DNA of 64,000 bases from Mongoliimonas terrestris. Its GTDB lineage: Bacteria; Pseudomonadota; Alphaproteobacteria; Rhizobiales; Pleomorphomonadaceae. Of the stretch, positions 15,878 to 24,282 are shown one piece after another. The translations under genes and the position numbers were made by a program. Where the stretch lies: positions 1 to 64,000 of the forward strand of contig NZ_MSIG01000016.1 in NCBI RefSeq assembly GCF_001927285.1. The letters are read 5' to 3'. The notes under the pieces were generated by a model. The model saw only the letters and a list, made by a program, of their open reading frames with translations, was not told the DNA's origin and did no database searches. Positions within the stretch are counted from its first letter, which is position 1. The number at the start of each line of letters is the position of its first letter.

Positions 15878-16794
15878 CGGGCCTCCTCCCGCATGGCGAG
15901 GCGGACGTAGACGATGGTGAAGACGAGGAGGATGGCGAGCGTCACCACCGACACGGCCGACGCTTCGCCGAGCTTTCCGATGCGGAAGCCCAGCTTGTAG
16001 AGGTGAGTCACCAGGATGTCGGTCGAATTGGCCGGCCCGCCCTGCGTCATCACCCAGATGATCGGGAAGCTGTTGAAGACGTAGATGGTGTTGAGCACCA
16101 TGGCGATGTTGAGGAAGGGCTTCAGGAGCGGCAGCGTGATGTGGCGGAACTGCTGCCACGGCCCGGCACCCTCGAGCGCGCTCGCCTCGTAGAGGTCCGG
16201 CGGAATGGAGGAAAGGCCGCCGAGGAAGATGGTGGTGGTGAACGGGATGGTCACCAGGATGCCGATGCCGATCTGCACCGGAAAGGCAAGGTCGGCGGTC
16301 GCTAGCCACTGGATGTTCGTGTCGATGAGCCCGAGGCCGCGGAGCGCCGAGTTCAGCATGCCGCTCTCGCCGTTGAGCGCCCAGCGCCAGACGATGGCCG
16401 TCATGGTCAGCGACACCGCCCAGGGCAGCATCACGATCACCCGGGCGACGTCGCGGCCGTAGAAGTCCTCGTTGAGGATGAGCGCCACCGGCACGGAGAT
16501 CAGGATGGTGCCGCCGACCACCGCGACCGTCCACACCACGGTGCGGATCAGGGCCGCCGTGAAGTTCGGGTCGGCGACGAGCGCCTTGAAGTTGGCGAAG
16601 TCGTTGAACCCGCGCAACTGGCCGAACCGGTTCACGTCGTTGGTGGCGATCTCCAGGAGGTCGCCCACCGGCCAGAAGATCACGCCCGCGGCGAGCACGA
16701 GGCTCGGCAGGAGGAGAAGATAGGGAAGAAAACGGGCGCGGCTCGGCACGGGCAGGGGGCGTCCGGTCAGTTGGAGCGACAGGCGGCGGGCCAT
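15874..16794 (-). CDS. Sugar-type ABC transporter permease (MalF-like)
   Basis: A 306-residue permease of the MalF/UgpA type. The cytoplasmic N-terminus is short, then come helices starting ARFLPYLLLLPSLVLAAGVIF and an EAA loop near 205 (YEASALEGAGPWQQFRHITL). The initiating ATG lies in the distal arm of a 13-bp mRNA hairpin (16791-16825), so translation after the binding-protein gene may be throttled. Its ATGA end couples it to the second permease. Confidence 0.92.
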   Translation of the reverse strand: MARRLSLQLTGRPLPVPSRARFLPYLLLLPSLVLAAGVIFWPVGDLLEIATNDVNRFGQLRGFNDFANFKALVADPNFTAALIRTVVWTVAVVGGTILISVPVALILNEDFYGRDVARVIVMLPWAVSLTMTAIVWRWALNGESGMLNSALRGLGLIDTNIQWLATADLAFPVQIGIGILVTIPFTTTIFLGGLSSIPPDLYEASALEGAGPWQQFRHITLPLLKPFLNIAMVLNTIYVFNSFPIIWVMTQGGPANSTDILVTHLYKLGFRIGKLGEASAVSVVTLAILLVFTIVYVRLAMREEAR

Positions 16795-16825
16795 CGGCGG
16801 CGTCCGTCACGAACGCCGCCGATGG
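16791..16825 (-). promoter_or_regulatory. Intercistronic hairpin containing the permease start codon
   Basis: A perfect 13-bp inverted repeat (CCATCGGCGGCGT at 16791-16803 with ACGCCGCCGATGG at 16813-16825, nine-base loop) falls between the binding-protein stop and the permease gene. The permease ATG is part of the stem. Comparable intercistronic hairpins in binding-protein-dependent operons keep the binding protein in excess over the membrane parts. Confidence 0.7.
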
Positions 16826-16840
16826 CCCGGTCCGAGGGCC

Positions 16841-18076
16841 TTACTGCTTCAGGATGGCGTCGGCCTTGGCGGCCGCGTCCTTCAGGGTCGCCTCCAGGTC
16901 ACCCTCGCCGAGATAGATCTTCTGCAGGGCGTCGGAGGTGATCTGTGCGATCTCCTCCCAGCCGCTGATCACCGGGGCGAAGCGGGCGTCCGGCAGGAGC
17001 GCGGTGAATTCCTTCAGGTCCGCGTTGTTGACGAAGTAGTCGGAGGCCGCGACCTCCTTGTTGACCGGCAGGAAGCCTTCCCCTTCGGTGAACTTGGAGC
17101 GCATTTCGGTGGTGAAGAGATAGTCCATGAACTTCCAGGCCTCGTCCTTCACCTGGCTGTTCTTGAACATGATGATGCTGTCGGTGACACCGTAGGTGCC
17201 GCGATCACCGGACGGGCCGGCCGGAATGGCGGTCACGCCGTACTTCAGGTCCGGTGCCTCTTCCTTGATCTGGTTCGACAGGAAGGGGGCGGTGATCATC
17301 ATGCCCACCTTGCCCTGCTTGAAGAGGTTCTGCACGTCCTCGCGGGAGTAGGAGGTGACGCCCGGCTGGGTGGCCTTGGCGTCGATCAGGCCCTTGTAGA
17401 GCTTGGCCGCCTCGATGGCGCCCGGGTCGTCGAGGCCGGAGGTGCCGTCGGCGCCCAAGATCTCCGCCCCGTAGGACCACATGCCGTAGTAGAAATAGAC
17501 GTCGGTCTCGATCTCCTTGCCCTGCAGGCCGAAGCCGTAGACCTCGCCGCCGAGGCCGGAGATCTTCTCAGCCGAGGTCTTCAATTCGTCCCAGGTCTTC
17601 GGCGGCTCGGCGATGCCGGCCTGCTCGAACAGCGCCTTGTTGTAGTACATGGCGCGGGCGGAGGCGGCGATCGGCAGGCCGTAGGTCTTGCCGTCCATGA
17701 CCGACGGGGAGAGGAAGGTGTCGATGAAGCGACCCTTGAACTCGTCGGTGATGTAGGCGTCGAGCGGTTCGGCCACCTCCTGGCTAACGAAGTCCAGGAG
17801 CCAGCGGGTGCCGATGATGGAGAGATCGGCGTTGGAGCCGCCGGCGATGTCGGTGGTCAGCTTCTGCAGGAGCACGTCCCAGGGCACCACCTCGATCTCG
17901 ATGTCGGTGCCCGGATTGGCGGCCTCGAAGCTCTTGGCGGCCTCCTCGAAATAGGGGCCGGTCTTGGCGCTGTATTCCGCCACGGTGACCCGGACGGTGC
18001 CGGCCTGCGCGGCGGCGACGGCCACCAGGCTGAGCCCGGCCGCAAGGCCAAGCTTGAAGAGAGCGGTCTTGGTCAT
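16841..18076 (-). CDS. Extracellular sugar-type solute-binding protein
   Basis: A 411-residue periplasmic binding protein of the MalE/UgpB cluster. It has a signal peptide (basic MTKTALFK, hydrophobic stretch, AQAG cleavage near residue 26), then VTVAEYSAKTGPYFEEAAKSF, NADLSIIGTRWLLDFV, PIAASARAMYYNKALFEQAG and PPKTWDELK, all family hallmarks. First gene of the minus-strand transporter operon. The ligand is unknown; family membership alone does not prove a carbohydrate. Confidence 0.93.
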   Translation of the reverse strand: MTKTALFKLGLAAGLSLVAVAAAQAGTVRVTVAEYSAKTGPYFEEAAKSFEAANPGTDIEIEVVPWDVLLQKLTTDIAGGSNADLSIIGTRWLLDFVSQEVAEPLDAYITDEFKGRFIDTFLSPSVMDGKTYGLPIAASARAMYYNKALFEQAGIAEPPKTWDELKTSAEKISGLGGEVYGFGLQGKEIETDVYFYYGMWSYGAEILGADGTSGLDDPGAIEAAKLYKGLIDAKATQPGVTSYSREDVQNLFKQGKVGMMITAPFLSNQIKEEAPDLKYGVTAIPAGPSGDRGTYGVTDSIIMFKNSQVKDEAWKFMDYLFTTEMRSKFTEGEGFLPVNKEVAASDYFVNNADLKEFTALLPDARFAPVISGWEEIAQITSDALQKIYLGEGDLEATLKDAAAKADAILKQ

Positions 18077-18360
18077 GAAGCCTCCACGAGAACGGCGCCC
18101 GCACGCCGTCGTGCGGCTCCGTCGGTTGGTTGATCCCCTTGAAGCCGCGGCCGCGATGACGCCGTGCTTCCGCCGCCCTGCGTGGGCGGTCTGATGTTCT
18201 GTGACTTTCCTACATTATGCGGCCCGTGGGGCCGCACAAGCGTTTTTTGATGTTGCCAAGTTACATTTTCAACGCTCATGATGAGACGCCGCGTGTCCAG
18301 GACCGGCGGGTGCCGGGCGCCCGCCAGACGGCGGGATCGCGGCGCGGAGGCAAGGCCGGC
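18077..18360. promoter_or_regulatory. Divergent control region of the ABC-importer island
   Basis: This 284-bp region separates the binding-protein operon (minus) from the SDR-ATPase-regulator operon (plus) and must carry both promoters. It holds a perfect palindrome GCGGCCC-GTG-GGGCCGC at 18219-18235 and an AT-richer stretch at 18211-18280, unusual for this window. The MurR/RpiR-type regulator at 20261 is the obvious candidate to bind here. I could not assign the -35/-10 elements with confidence. Confidence 0.5.
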
Positions 18361-19119
18361 ATGGATTTCAAGGATCTGTCCGTGGTCGTCACGGGGGCCG
18401 GCGGCGGCATCGGCGCGGCCCTGGTGACGGGCTTCGGCGCGGCGGGCGCCCGGGTGATCGGCTGCGACGTGACGGACTCAGCCATGAACGCGCTGCCGCT
18501 CGCCGGCCGCGTCGCCTTCGACCTCACCGACCCGGCCTCGATCCGCGCCGGCGCAGCGGGTCTTCTCGCCGCCCACGGGGTGCCGGATGTGGTGGTGATG
18601 AACGCGGGCTGGACCCGCGGGGAGAGCTTCGCCGCCATGGACGCCGACGCGGTCGGCCACGAGATCGACCTCAACCTCACCGGCGTCGCCCGGCTCACCC
18701 ATGCCTTCCTCGCCCCCATGCGGGCGCGCGGCGCCGGCGCCTTCGTGTTCGTGTCGTCGGTGAACGCGCTCGCCCACTTCGGCAACCCGGCCTATGCCGC
18801 CGCCAAGGCCGGCATTCTCGCCCTCATGCGCGCCGTCGCCACGGAGGCCGGCCGCGACGGGGTGCGGGCGAACGCCGTCTGCCCGGGCTCGGTGCGCACC
18901 CCCGCCTGGGACCACCGGATCGACCGCGACCCGTCCATCCCGGAAACGCTCGCCGGCCTCTACCCGCTCGGGCGTATCGTCACCCCGGCGGAGGTGACCG
19001 CGGCGGTGATGTTCCTCGCCTCCCGCCAGGCCTCCGGCATCACCGGCCAGACGCTGGCGGTCGACGCGGGCCTCACCGCCGGCAACGTGCCCTTCATCCG
19101 CGACATCCTCGGGGAGTGA
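18361..19119 (+). CDS. Short-chain dehydrogenase/reductase
   Basis: A 252-residue classical SDR. Cofactor motif TGAGGGIGAAL at 12-22, catalytic Ser in VFVSSVNAL, YAAAKAG (Tyr-x-x-x-Lys), and the PGSVRTPAWD loop. Acidic Asp following strand 2 (GCDVTDS) suggests NAD preference. ATG 18361 has GGAGG about 10 nt upstream; an in-frame start 144 nt earlier lacks family sequence. First gene of the plus-strand half of the transporter island, so probably oxidises the imported compound or a derivative. Confidence 0.92.
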   Translation: MDFKDLSVVVTGAGGGIGAALVTGFGAAGARVIGCDVTDSAMNALPLAGRVAFDLTDPASIRAGAAGLLAAHGVPDVVVMNAGWTRGESFAAMDADAVGHEIDLNLTGVARLTHAFLAPMRARGAGAFVFVSSVNALAHFGNPAYAAAKAGILALMRAVATEAGRDGVRANAVCPGSVRTPAWDHRIDRDPSIPETLAGLYPLGRIVTPAEVTAAVMFLASRQASGITGQTLAVDAGLTAGNVPFIRDILGE

Positions 19120-19124
19120 CGCCC

Positions 19125-20195
19125 ATGACCGACCTCACCCTCCGCCGCATCGCCAAGCGCTTCGGCCAGCACCGCATCCTCTCCGACATCGACCTCTCCA
19201 TCGCCGACGGCGAGTTCGTGGTGCTGGTCGGCCCGTCCGGCTGCGGCAAGTCCACGCTTCTGCGCATGATCGCCGGCCTGGAGACCATCAGCGAGGGCGA
19301 CCTGATGATCGGCGCCACCCGCGCCAACGACCTGCCGCCGCAGAAGCGGAACATCGCCATGGTGTTCCAGTCCTACGCGCTGTTCCCGCACATGACGGCG
19401 GCCGACAACATCTCGTTCGGGCCGAAGATCCGTCGCGATCCGCCGGCCGGCATCGACGGCCAGGTGAAGAAGGCGGCCGGCATCCTCAACCTTCACGCCT
19501 ACCTGGACCGCTATCCCCGCCAGCTCTCCGGCGGTCAGCGCCAGCGGGTCGCCATGGGTCGGGCGATCGTGCGCGACCCGGACGTCTTCCTCTTCGACGA
19601 GCCGCTCTCCAACCTGGACGCCCAACTCCGGGTGCAGATGCGCACCGAGATCAAGGCCCTGCACCAGCGGCTGAAGAGCACCATCGTCTATGTCACCCAC
19701 GACCAGATCGAGGCCATGACCATGGCCGACCGCATCGTGGTGATGAACGAGGGGCGCATCGTCCAGGCCGGCGCGCCGCTCGACCTCTACGACAACCCGG
19801 CCGCCAAGTTCGTGGCGAGCTTTCTCGGCTCCCCGTCCATGACCTTCGTGGCCGGCACCGTGACGGCGAAGGGCGCCGCTGCCGGCGTGGTGACGGCTGG
19901 CGGCCTCGACCTGCCGACCCGTCCGCTCGCGGCCGCCACCGTTGGCCGGCCGGTGGAGGTGGGCATTCGGCCGGAGCATTTCCGCATCGAGGACGGGCCG
20001 GGCGCCTTGCCGGTGACGGTGGACGTGGTGGAGCCGACCGGCTCTGAGACGCACATCTACGGCAGCCTGGAGGGCGCGCCGGTCCGGCTCGTGTTCCGGG
20101 ACCGGGTGCCGGCCCGGCCGGGCACCGTGCTGCCGGTGGTGGTCGACCCGGCGCGCACGCACGTGTTCGACCAGGCGACCGGCCTGCCGGTCTGA
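19125..20195 (+). CDS. Sugar-type ABC transporter ATPase (UgpC/MalK-like)
   Basis: A 356-residue ATP-binding subunit. Walker A GPSGCGKST, Q-loop FQSYALFPHM, signature LSGGQRQR, Walker B VFLFDEPLSNLD, switch His in VTHDQ, then a TOBE/OB regulatory domain (VEVGIRPEHFRIEDG). ATG 19125 with GGGGAG eight bases upstream is preferred over a GTG at 19116 that overlaps the SDR stop. It energises the permease pair encoded on the opposite strand. Confidence 0.95.
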   Translation: MTDLTLRRIAKRFGQHRILSDIDLSIADGEFVVLVGPSGCGKSTLLRMIAGLETISEGDLMIGATRANDLPPQKRNIAMVFQSYALFPHMTAADNISFGPKIRRDPPAGIDGQVKKAAGILNLHAYLDRYPRQLSGGQRQRVAMGRAIVRDPDVFLFDEPLSNLDAQLRVQMRTEIKALHQRLKSTIVYVTHDQIEAMTMADRIVVMNEGRIVQAGAPLDLYDNPAAKFVASFLGSPSMTFVAGTVTAKGAAAGVVTAGGLDLPTRPLAAATVGRPVEVGIRPEHFRIEDGPGALPVTVDVVEPTGSETHIYGSLEGAPVRLVFRDRVPARPGTVLPVVVDPARTHVFDQATGLPV

Positions 20196-20260
20196 CGCAA
20201 GGTTCGAAACGAGCCGGGCACGACGACGGCCGAAATCAGCGGAACCCGGAGGGGAGGGGC

Positions 20261-21142
20261 ATGCGGGACGTGATCGACATCCTGATGCGGCTGCGCATGC
20301 GGGCGGAGGATGGCTCCAAGTCGGACCGCCGGCTCGCCGGCCTCATCCTGCAGGACGTCGACTATGCCTCCAAGGCCGCCATCGCCGACCTTGCCGCCCG
20401 GGCCGGCGTCAGCGAACCGACCGTCACGCGCTTCTGCCGTTCGCTCGGCTGCGAGGGCATCCGCGACTTCAAGTTCCGCCTTGCCCAGGCGCTCGCCGTT
20501 GGCGGCCAGTACCTCTCCGCCGATCCTTTGGAGCGCGACGCGCGGGAGGAGCGGATCGCCGCCACCGTGGCGGGCGCCGCCGTGGCGGCGATCGAGCGCA
20601 CCCGCGCCCAGCTCGACATGACGACCCTCGTGGCCGTCGCCGGCCAGCTTGCGGGCGCCGGCCAGGTGCTGGCCTTCGGCTGCGGCGGCACGTCCTCCAT
20701 GATGGCGGTGGAGCTGCAGAACCGGCTGTTTCGCCTCGGCCTCCATTCGGTCGCCCACACGGACGGCCAACTGCAGCGCATGTGGGCCTCGCTCGCCGGT
20801 CCGGACACGGTGGTGGTGGGCTTCTCCACGTCCGGCTTCGCCCAGTCGGTGATCGACGCCACCTTGGTGGCCCGCCAGTACGGCGCCGCGACGGTGGCCA
20901 TCACCGCGCCCAACTCCCGGCTCGCCGACGCCGCCGAGACCGTGATCGGCTTCCAGACCCTGGAGGACGGCAACCTCTACAAACCCACATCGTCGCGCTA
21001 CGCGCTCCTCTCCATCGTCGACATGCTGGCGACCGCCACCGCCGAGACCATGGGTCCCAAGGTGCTGGAGGGGCTGCGCCGCATCAAGCAGAGCCTCAAC
21101 ACCTTCAAGGTCGAGGATCCGCGGCTCCCGCTCGGCGACTGA
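20261..21142 (+). CDS. MurR/RpiR family transcriptional regulator
   Basis: A 293-residue regulator. The N-terminal HTH_6 domain includes AAIADLAARAGVSEPTVTRF and CRSLGCEGIRDFKFRLA; the C-terminal SIS sugar-phosphate-binding domain has AFGCGGTSSMMAVELQNRLFRLG and VVGFSTSGFAQSVIDATLVA. A strong purine-rich ribosome site precedes the ATG. Such proteins respond to phosphosugars and usually control the adjacent operon, here probably both arms of the importer island. Confidence 0.93.
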   Translation: MRDVIDILMRLRMRAEDGSKSDRRLAGLILQDVDYASKAAIADLAARAGVSEPTVTRFCRSLGCEGIRDFKFRLAQALAVGGQYLSADPLERDAREERIAATVAGAAVAAIERTRAQLDMTTLVAVAGQLAGAGQVLAFGCGGTSSMMAVELQNRLFRLGLHSVAHTDGQLQRMWASLAGPDTVVVGFSTSGFAQSVIDATLVARQYGAATVAITAPNSRLADAAETVIGFQTLEDGNLYKPTSSRYALLSIVDMLATATAETMGPKVLEGLRRIKQSLNTFKVEDPRLPLGD

Positions 21143-21172
21143 CAGATCCCAAATCAAGAAGGACGAAGGCCC

Positions 21173-22240
21173 ATGCATCCCGGCACCCTCGACGAGATCG
21201 ACACGCCCGCCGTCGTGATCGACGTCGACCGCGCCATGGCCAACATCGACCGGGCGCAGGCCTATGCGGACGCCCACGGCCTGCCGCTCCGCCCGCACAT
21301 CAAGACCCACAAGCTGCCCTTCTTCGCCCACGCCCAGATGGAGCGCGGCGCCATCGGCATCACCGTGCAGAAGATCGGCGAGGGCGAGGTGATGGCCGAC
21401 GCCGGCCTCACCGACCTCTTCCTGCCCTACAACATCGTCGGCACCGACAAGCTGAAGCGGCTGCGGGCGCTCGCGGAGCGGACGACGCTCTCCGTCACGG
21501 CCGACAGCGCCGCCACGGTGAAGGGCCTTTCCGCCGCCTTCGCGGGTGCCGACCGGCCGCTTGCCGTCCTCGTCGAGTGCGACACCGGCATGGGCCGCTG
21601 CGGCGTCCAGACGCCGGCGGAGGCCCGGGCGCTCGCCGAGATCATCGACCGCGCCGAGGGTCTCGCCTTCGCCGGCCTGATGGCCTATCCGGCGGTCGGC
21701 AAGCCGGCGGAGACCCAGGCCTTCTTCGCCGAGACTATCGCCGACCTCGCAGCCGCCGGTCTTCAGGCGCGCGTGGTCTCCAACGGCGGCACGCCGGACC
21801 TCTGGCGCGCCCACGAGGTGACCGCCGCCACCGAGCACCGGCCCGGCACCTACATCTATCTCGACCGCTACCAGGTCACGAAGGGCGTCGGCACCGCCGA
21901 CGACTGCGCGCTCACCGTGCTCGCCACCGTGGTCAGCCGGCCGACCGCCACCCGGGCGATCGTGGACGCGGGATCGAAGGCGTTGACCGCCGACACCCTC
22001 GGCCTGCCGGGCTTCGGCGCGGTCGTCGAAGTGCCCGGCGTCCTCGTCTCCGCCCTGTCGGAGGAGCACGGCTTCGTCGATCTTGCCGCCGCCCCAAACG
22101 GGCTTTCGGTCGGCGACCGGGTGCGCATCCTGCCGAACCACGCCTGCGTGGTGTCCAACCTCTTCGACGTGGTCCATCTGGTCTCCGGCGACCGGGTGGT
22201 GGACGTCCTCCCAGTCGCCGCCCGCGGGCGCGTCGGCTGA
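21173..22240 (+). CDS. D-threonine aldolase/D-serine dehydratase-like PLP enzyme
   Basis: A 355-residue fold-type III (alanine-racemase fold) PLP enzyme of the DTA/DSD1 family. The PLP-Lys motif PHIKTHK is at about 41-47, VECDTGMGRCGV and VVSNGGTPDLW follow, and the C-terminal metal site NHACVVSNLFD gives His and Cys ligands. Family members cleave or dehydrate beta-hydroxy-D-amino acids. Placed 30 nt after the RpiR regulator, with RidA and an M81 hydrolase in the same island, it suggests an amino-acid moiety in the imported substrate. Confidence 0.92.
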   Translation: MHPGTLDEIDTPAVVIDVDRAMANIDRAQAYADAHGLPLRPHIKTHKLPFFAHAQMERGAIGITVQKIGEGEVMADAGLTDLFLPYNIVGTDKLKRLRALAERTTLSVTADSAATVKGLSAAFAGADRPLAVLVECDTGMGRCGVQTPAEARALAEIIDRAEGLAFAGLMAYPAVGKPAETQAFFAETIADLAAAGLQARVVSNGGTPDLWRAHEVTAATEHRPGTYIYLDRYQVTKGVGTADDCALTVLATVVSRPTATRAIVDAGSKALTADTLGLPGFGAVVEVPGVLVSALSEEHGFVDLAAAPNGLSVGDRVRILPNHACVVSNLFDVVHLVSGDRVVDVLPVAARGRVG

Positions 22241-22277
22241 CCATCCCCTTTTTCCCCCAGCGTGGAGCCTGGCCCCC

Positions 22278-22775
22278 GTGACTGCCCTGACCAACCCCTT
22301 CCCGCCGGGCGACGCCGACCGGCACGCCATCTGGACCATGCTGGTGGAGCGCGACATCGACGCCTTTATTGCCGGCGACTGGTCCATGGTGGACGGCGAC
22401 TTCGACCATGCGGGCTTCTTCGGCCTCCACGCCCACCGGTCCGAACTGCCGGACAGCTGGCGCATGGACTTCCCGGATGTGGCCACCTACCGGGACGTCT
22501 GGCTCTCCCAGTCGCGCGCCACCGCCGGCACCGCCTATGCGGAGCCGCTGCGCGAGGCGCTGTTCCGCGCCACCAACCTCAGGGACATCGACGTGAACGG
22601 CACGGTGGCGGTCGCCCACAAGAAGTTCGACGGCACCGTCCGCCGTGCCGACGGCGGGACGGACACGCTCAATTGGCAGACGCTCTACTTCTGCGGCATC
22701 CGCGACGGCCGCTGGAAGATCACCGGCTTCGTCGGCTACATGCCCTACCCGATGGGCAGGTTCGGGGGGCGGTGA
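22278..22775 (+). CDS. NTF2/SnoaL-like hypothetical protein
   Basis: A 165-residue protein with the length and pattern of an NTF2-like fold (early helix IWTMLVERDIDAFIAGDWSMV, late strands VAVAHKKFDGTV, NWQTLYFCGIRDGRWKITGFVGYMP). No signal peptide. GTG 22278 is chosen with GGAG about 10 nt upstream; an in-frame ATG at 22338 is the alternative. It ends the plus-strand importer operon. A small hydratase, isomerase or binding role is possible, but no catalytic residues can be named. Confidence 0.75.
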   Translation: MTALTNPFPPGDADRHAIWTMLVERDIDAFIAGDWSMVDGDFDHAGFFGLHAHRSELPDSWRMDFPDVATYRDVWLSQSRATAGTAYAEPLREALFRATNLRDIDVNGTVAVAHKKFDGTVRRADGGTDTLNWQTLYFCGIRDGRWKITGFVGYMPYPMGRFGGR

Positions 22776-22840
22776 CGGGGGAGAGTTGCGCGCAGTGTTG
22801 GGCCGGGTCCGGGCCATTTTTTTAGGGCGTCGGCGCCTGC

Positions 22841-23021
22841 ACCCCTCACCCCAACCCTTTCCCTCAAGGGGAGAGGGGGCACCGTGGCGGCGGGGGAGGC
22901 GAGGAAGGCGGCGGCGCCTTGGCGACCGACTGAGGCCCGGGCGCATCGACATCGAACGGCTTTCGCGCGAACCACCATCGCTCCCCCTCTCCCCTTGAGG
23001 GAGAGGGTTGGGGTGAGGGGT
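22841..23021. repeat. Inverted pair of CCCTCACCCCAACCC-type intergenic repeats
   Basis: The arm at 22841-22879 (starts ACCCCTCACCCCAACCCT) recurs as its reverse complement at 22983-23021 with one mismatch over 39 bp, separated by about 103 bp. Each arm itself includes a small palindrome (CTCAAGGGGAG region). The motif resembles widely dispersed intergenic repeats of rhizobial-type genomes. It lies between convergent genes and could fold into a very large hairpin. Confidence 0.85.
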
Positions 23022-23124
23022 GAACCGCCATCGCCTGCCGAATATCCGAGGGCACACCGCGATCGCCAGTCGGTCAACCCCAGCCAACCTTCCCCGTCCA
23101 CCCGCACCCACAGCCCCGACCAAC

Positions 23125-23153
23125 AAAAAAGGCGGCCCGCGCCACGGACCGCC
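23125..23153 (-). terminator. Intrinsic terminator of the LuxR-type response regulator
   Basis: Read on the minus strand, GGCGGTCC and GGGCCGCC pair (one G:U) across a seven-base loop and are followed by TTTTTT. It starts about 30 nt after the stop codon at 23183. Confidence 0.8.
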
Positions 23154-23182
23154 CTCTTCAGTCGGCAAACCAATCCGTGCGC

Positions 23183-23911
23183 TCAGATCAGCCCGTGCTC
23201 CGTCATCCACGACGCGCAGGTGGCGGCCTGGTTGCGGCTGTTGCAGCGCAGGGTGTCGAGGATCTTGCTCACGTGGGCCTTCACGGTGGCCTCGGAGATT
23301 CCGAGGCTGTAGGCGATCTGCTTGTTGAGGAGGCCGTCGCCGAGCATCTGGAACACGCGCACCTGCTGCGGCGTCAGCTGCTCGACAAGGGCGGTGCGAT
23401 CGACGAGCGCCTTCGGCACGGAGGAGGGCTTGTCGCCGAGAACGATTGTGGTGCGACCCTCCATCACGATGTCGATCACCTCGTCGATCACGCCCGTGGT
23501 GGCGCGCTTGCCCACGAAGGCGCGCGCCCCGACCCGCAGACAGGCCTCCGCGATGGACTGCTCGGCGTTGGACGACTGCACGATCACCTGTGCCGCCGGG
23601 GCGAGGTCGCAGAGCTTGCGCAGGCTGTCGAGGCCGCTCATCCCGGGCATCACCAGGTCGGTGACGACCAGCAGCTGCTTGGGACCGCGCAAAACGAGGC
23701 TGGACAGTTCGGTGTAGTCGCAGGCGACCATCACGGTCGCGCCGCGGAACCGCTTCTCCAGGAGCGCCACCAGGGCGTCGCGGATGATCGGGTGATCGTC
23801 GGCAACGATAATCGTCTGCGGAAAAGAAGATACTTCGCTGTCGAGGCCGGAGGACGGTGTGACCGATCCGTCGTCGGTGGTCAGATGAGCACTGGCTGTT
23901 CCGGTCTTCAA
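23183..23911 (-). CDS. NarL/FixJ-type response regulator
   Basis: A 242-residue two-domain regulator. After a 33-residue leader the receiver domain has the acidic pair DD (VADDHPIIRDAL), phospho-acceptor Asp in VVTDLVMPGMSG, Ser in VQSSNA and Lys in FVGKRAT. The C-terminal LuxR-type HTH reads LTPQQVRVFQMLGDGLLNKQ and ISEATVKAHVSKIL. No histidine kinase is encoded nearby, so it is an orphan in this window. A 21-bp dyad lies 23 nt upstream of its start. Confidence 0.93.
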   Translation of the reverse strand: MKTGTASAHLTTDDGSVTPSSGLDSEVSSFPQTIIVADDHPIIRDALVALLEKRFRGATVMVACDYTELSSLVLRGPKQLLVVTDLVMPGMSGLDSLRKLCDLAPAAQVIVQSSNAEQSIAEACLRVGARAFVGKRATTGVIDEVIDIVMEGRTTIVLGDKPSSVPKALVDRTALVEQLTPQQVRVFQMLGDGLLNKQIAYSLGISEATVKAHVSKILDTLRCNSRNQAATCASWMTEHGLI

Positions 23912-23933
23912 GGCGCCTTACTCCCGTCGGCGG

Positions 23934-23954
23934 ATTGCCACAAGCTTTGGCAAT
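23934..23954 (-). promoter_or_regulatory. Dyad operator candidate upstream of the response regulator
   Basis: ATTGCCA, seven bases (CAAGCTT), then TGGCAAT form a perfect interrupted palindrome starting 23 nt before the response-regulator start codon. The spacing fits a dimeric HTH protein; autoregulation or a LysR-type site are both possible. Confidence 0.45.
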
Positions 23955-24087
23955 ACGACCTTAATCTAGTGCCCTCGATCCGCAGCCGCAACAACGTCCG
24001 TTCATTGAGGTGAACGTCGAGGCGCAAACCGGGTGCATTGGACCACGAAAGAGTTGCCAGATCGACACCACGGAGGGGCCGAGAGCG

Positions 24088-24282
24088 TCAACGCCGATCG
24101 TGGATCTCCTGAAGAAGCACGTCGACGGCGGCGATCATGCCTTCCAGGTCCGCCACTTTACGGACCGCGGTGTCGGTTGGCATCGCGCCGCTGATCGCCG
24201 CAGTGTCGATGATCGCCCGCTGGGCCGCCTTTAGCCGGTCGGAGAGGGCGTTCAACTGTGCCGCGGTGGCGTGCTCTGTCAT
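24088..24282 (-). CDS. Small hypothetical protein, 64 residues
   Basis: A 64-residue acidic, helix-forming protein (ATAAQLNALSDRLKAAQRAI, then KVADLEGMIAAVDVLLQEIH), probably a coiled-coil or helical hairpin; no recognised family. An AGGAC box lies seven bases before the ATG and an AT-rich TTGTATTTTGTATTT stretch upstream could be its promoter. It is divergent from ppc and shows the codon usage of neighbouring real genes. Confidence 0.6.
   Translation of the reverse strand: MTEHATAAQLNALSDRLKAAQRAIIDTAAISGAMPTDTAVRKVADLEGMIAAVDVLLQEIHDRR

Larger units (their letters stand above)
22776..23182. other. Convergent intergenic region with long inverted repeats
   Basis: No gene is seen in these 407 bp. 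The region carries the two arms of a 39-bp inverted repeat and the terminator of the LuxR-type response regulator, each listed separately. Confidence 0.7.

Noticed and set aside
20057..22486. 809-codon minus-strand frame over the RpiR regulator and D-threonine-aldolase-like genes
   Set aside because: It crosses two convincing sense genes and yields low-complexity Gly/Arg/His-rich sequence typical of antisense frames.
22841..23021. CRISPR-like repeat structure
   Set aside because: Only two copies, in inverted orientation, with no regular spacers or cas genes.
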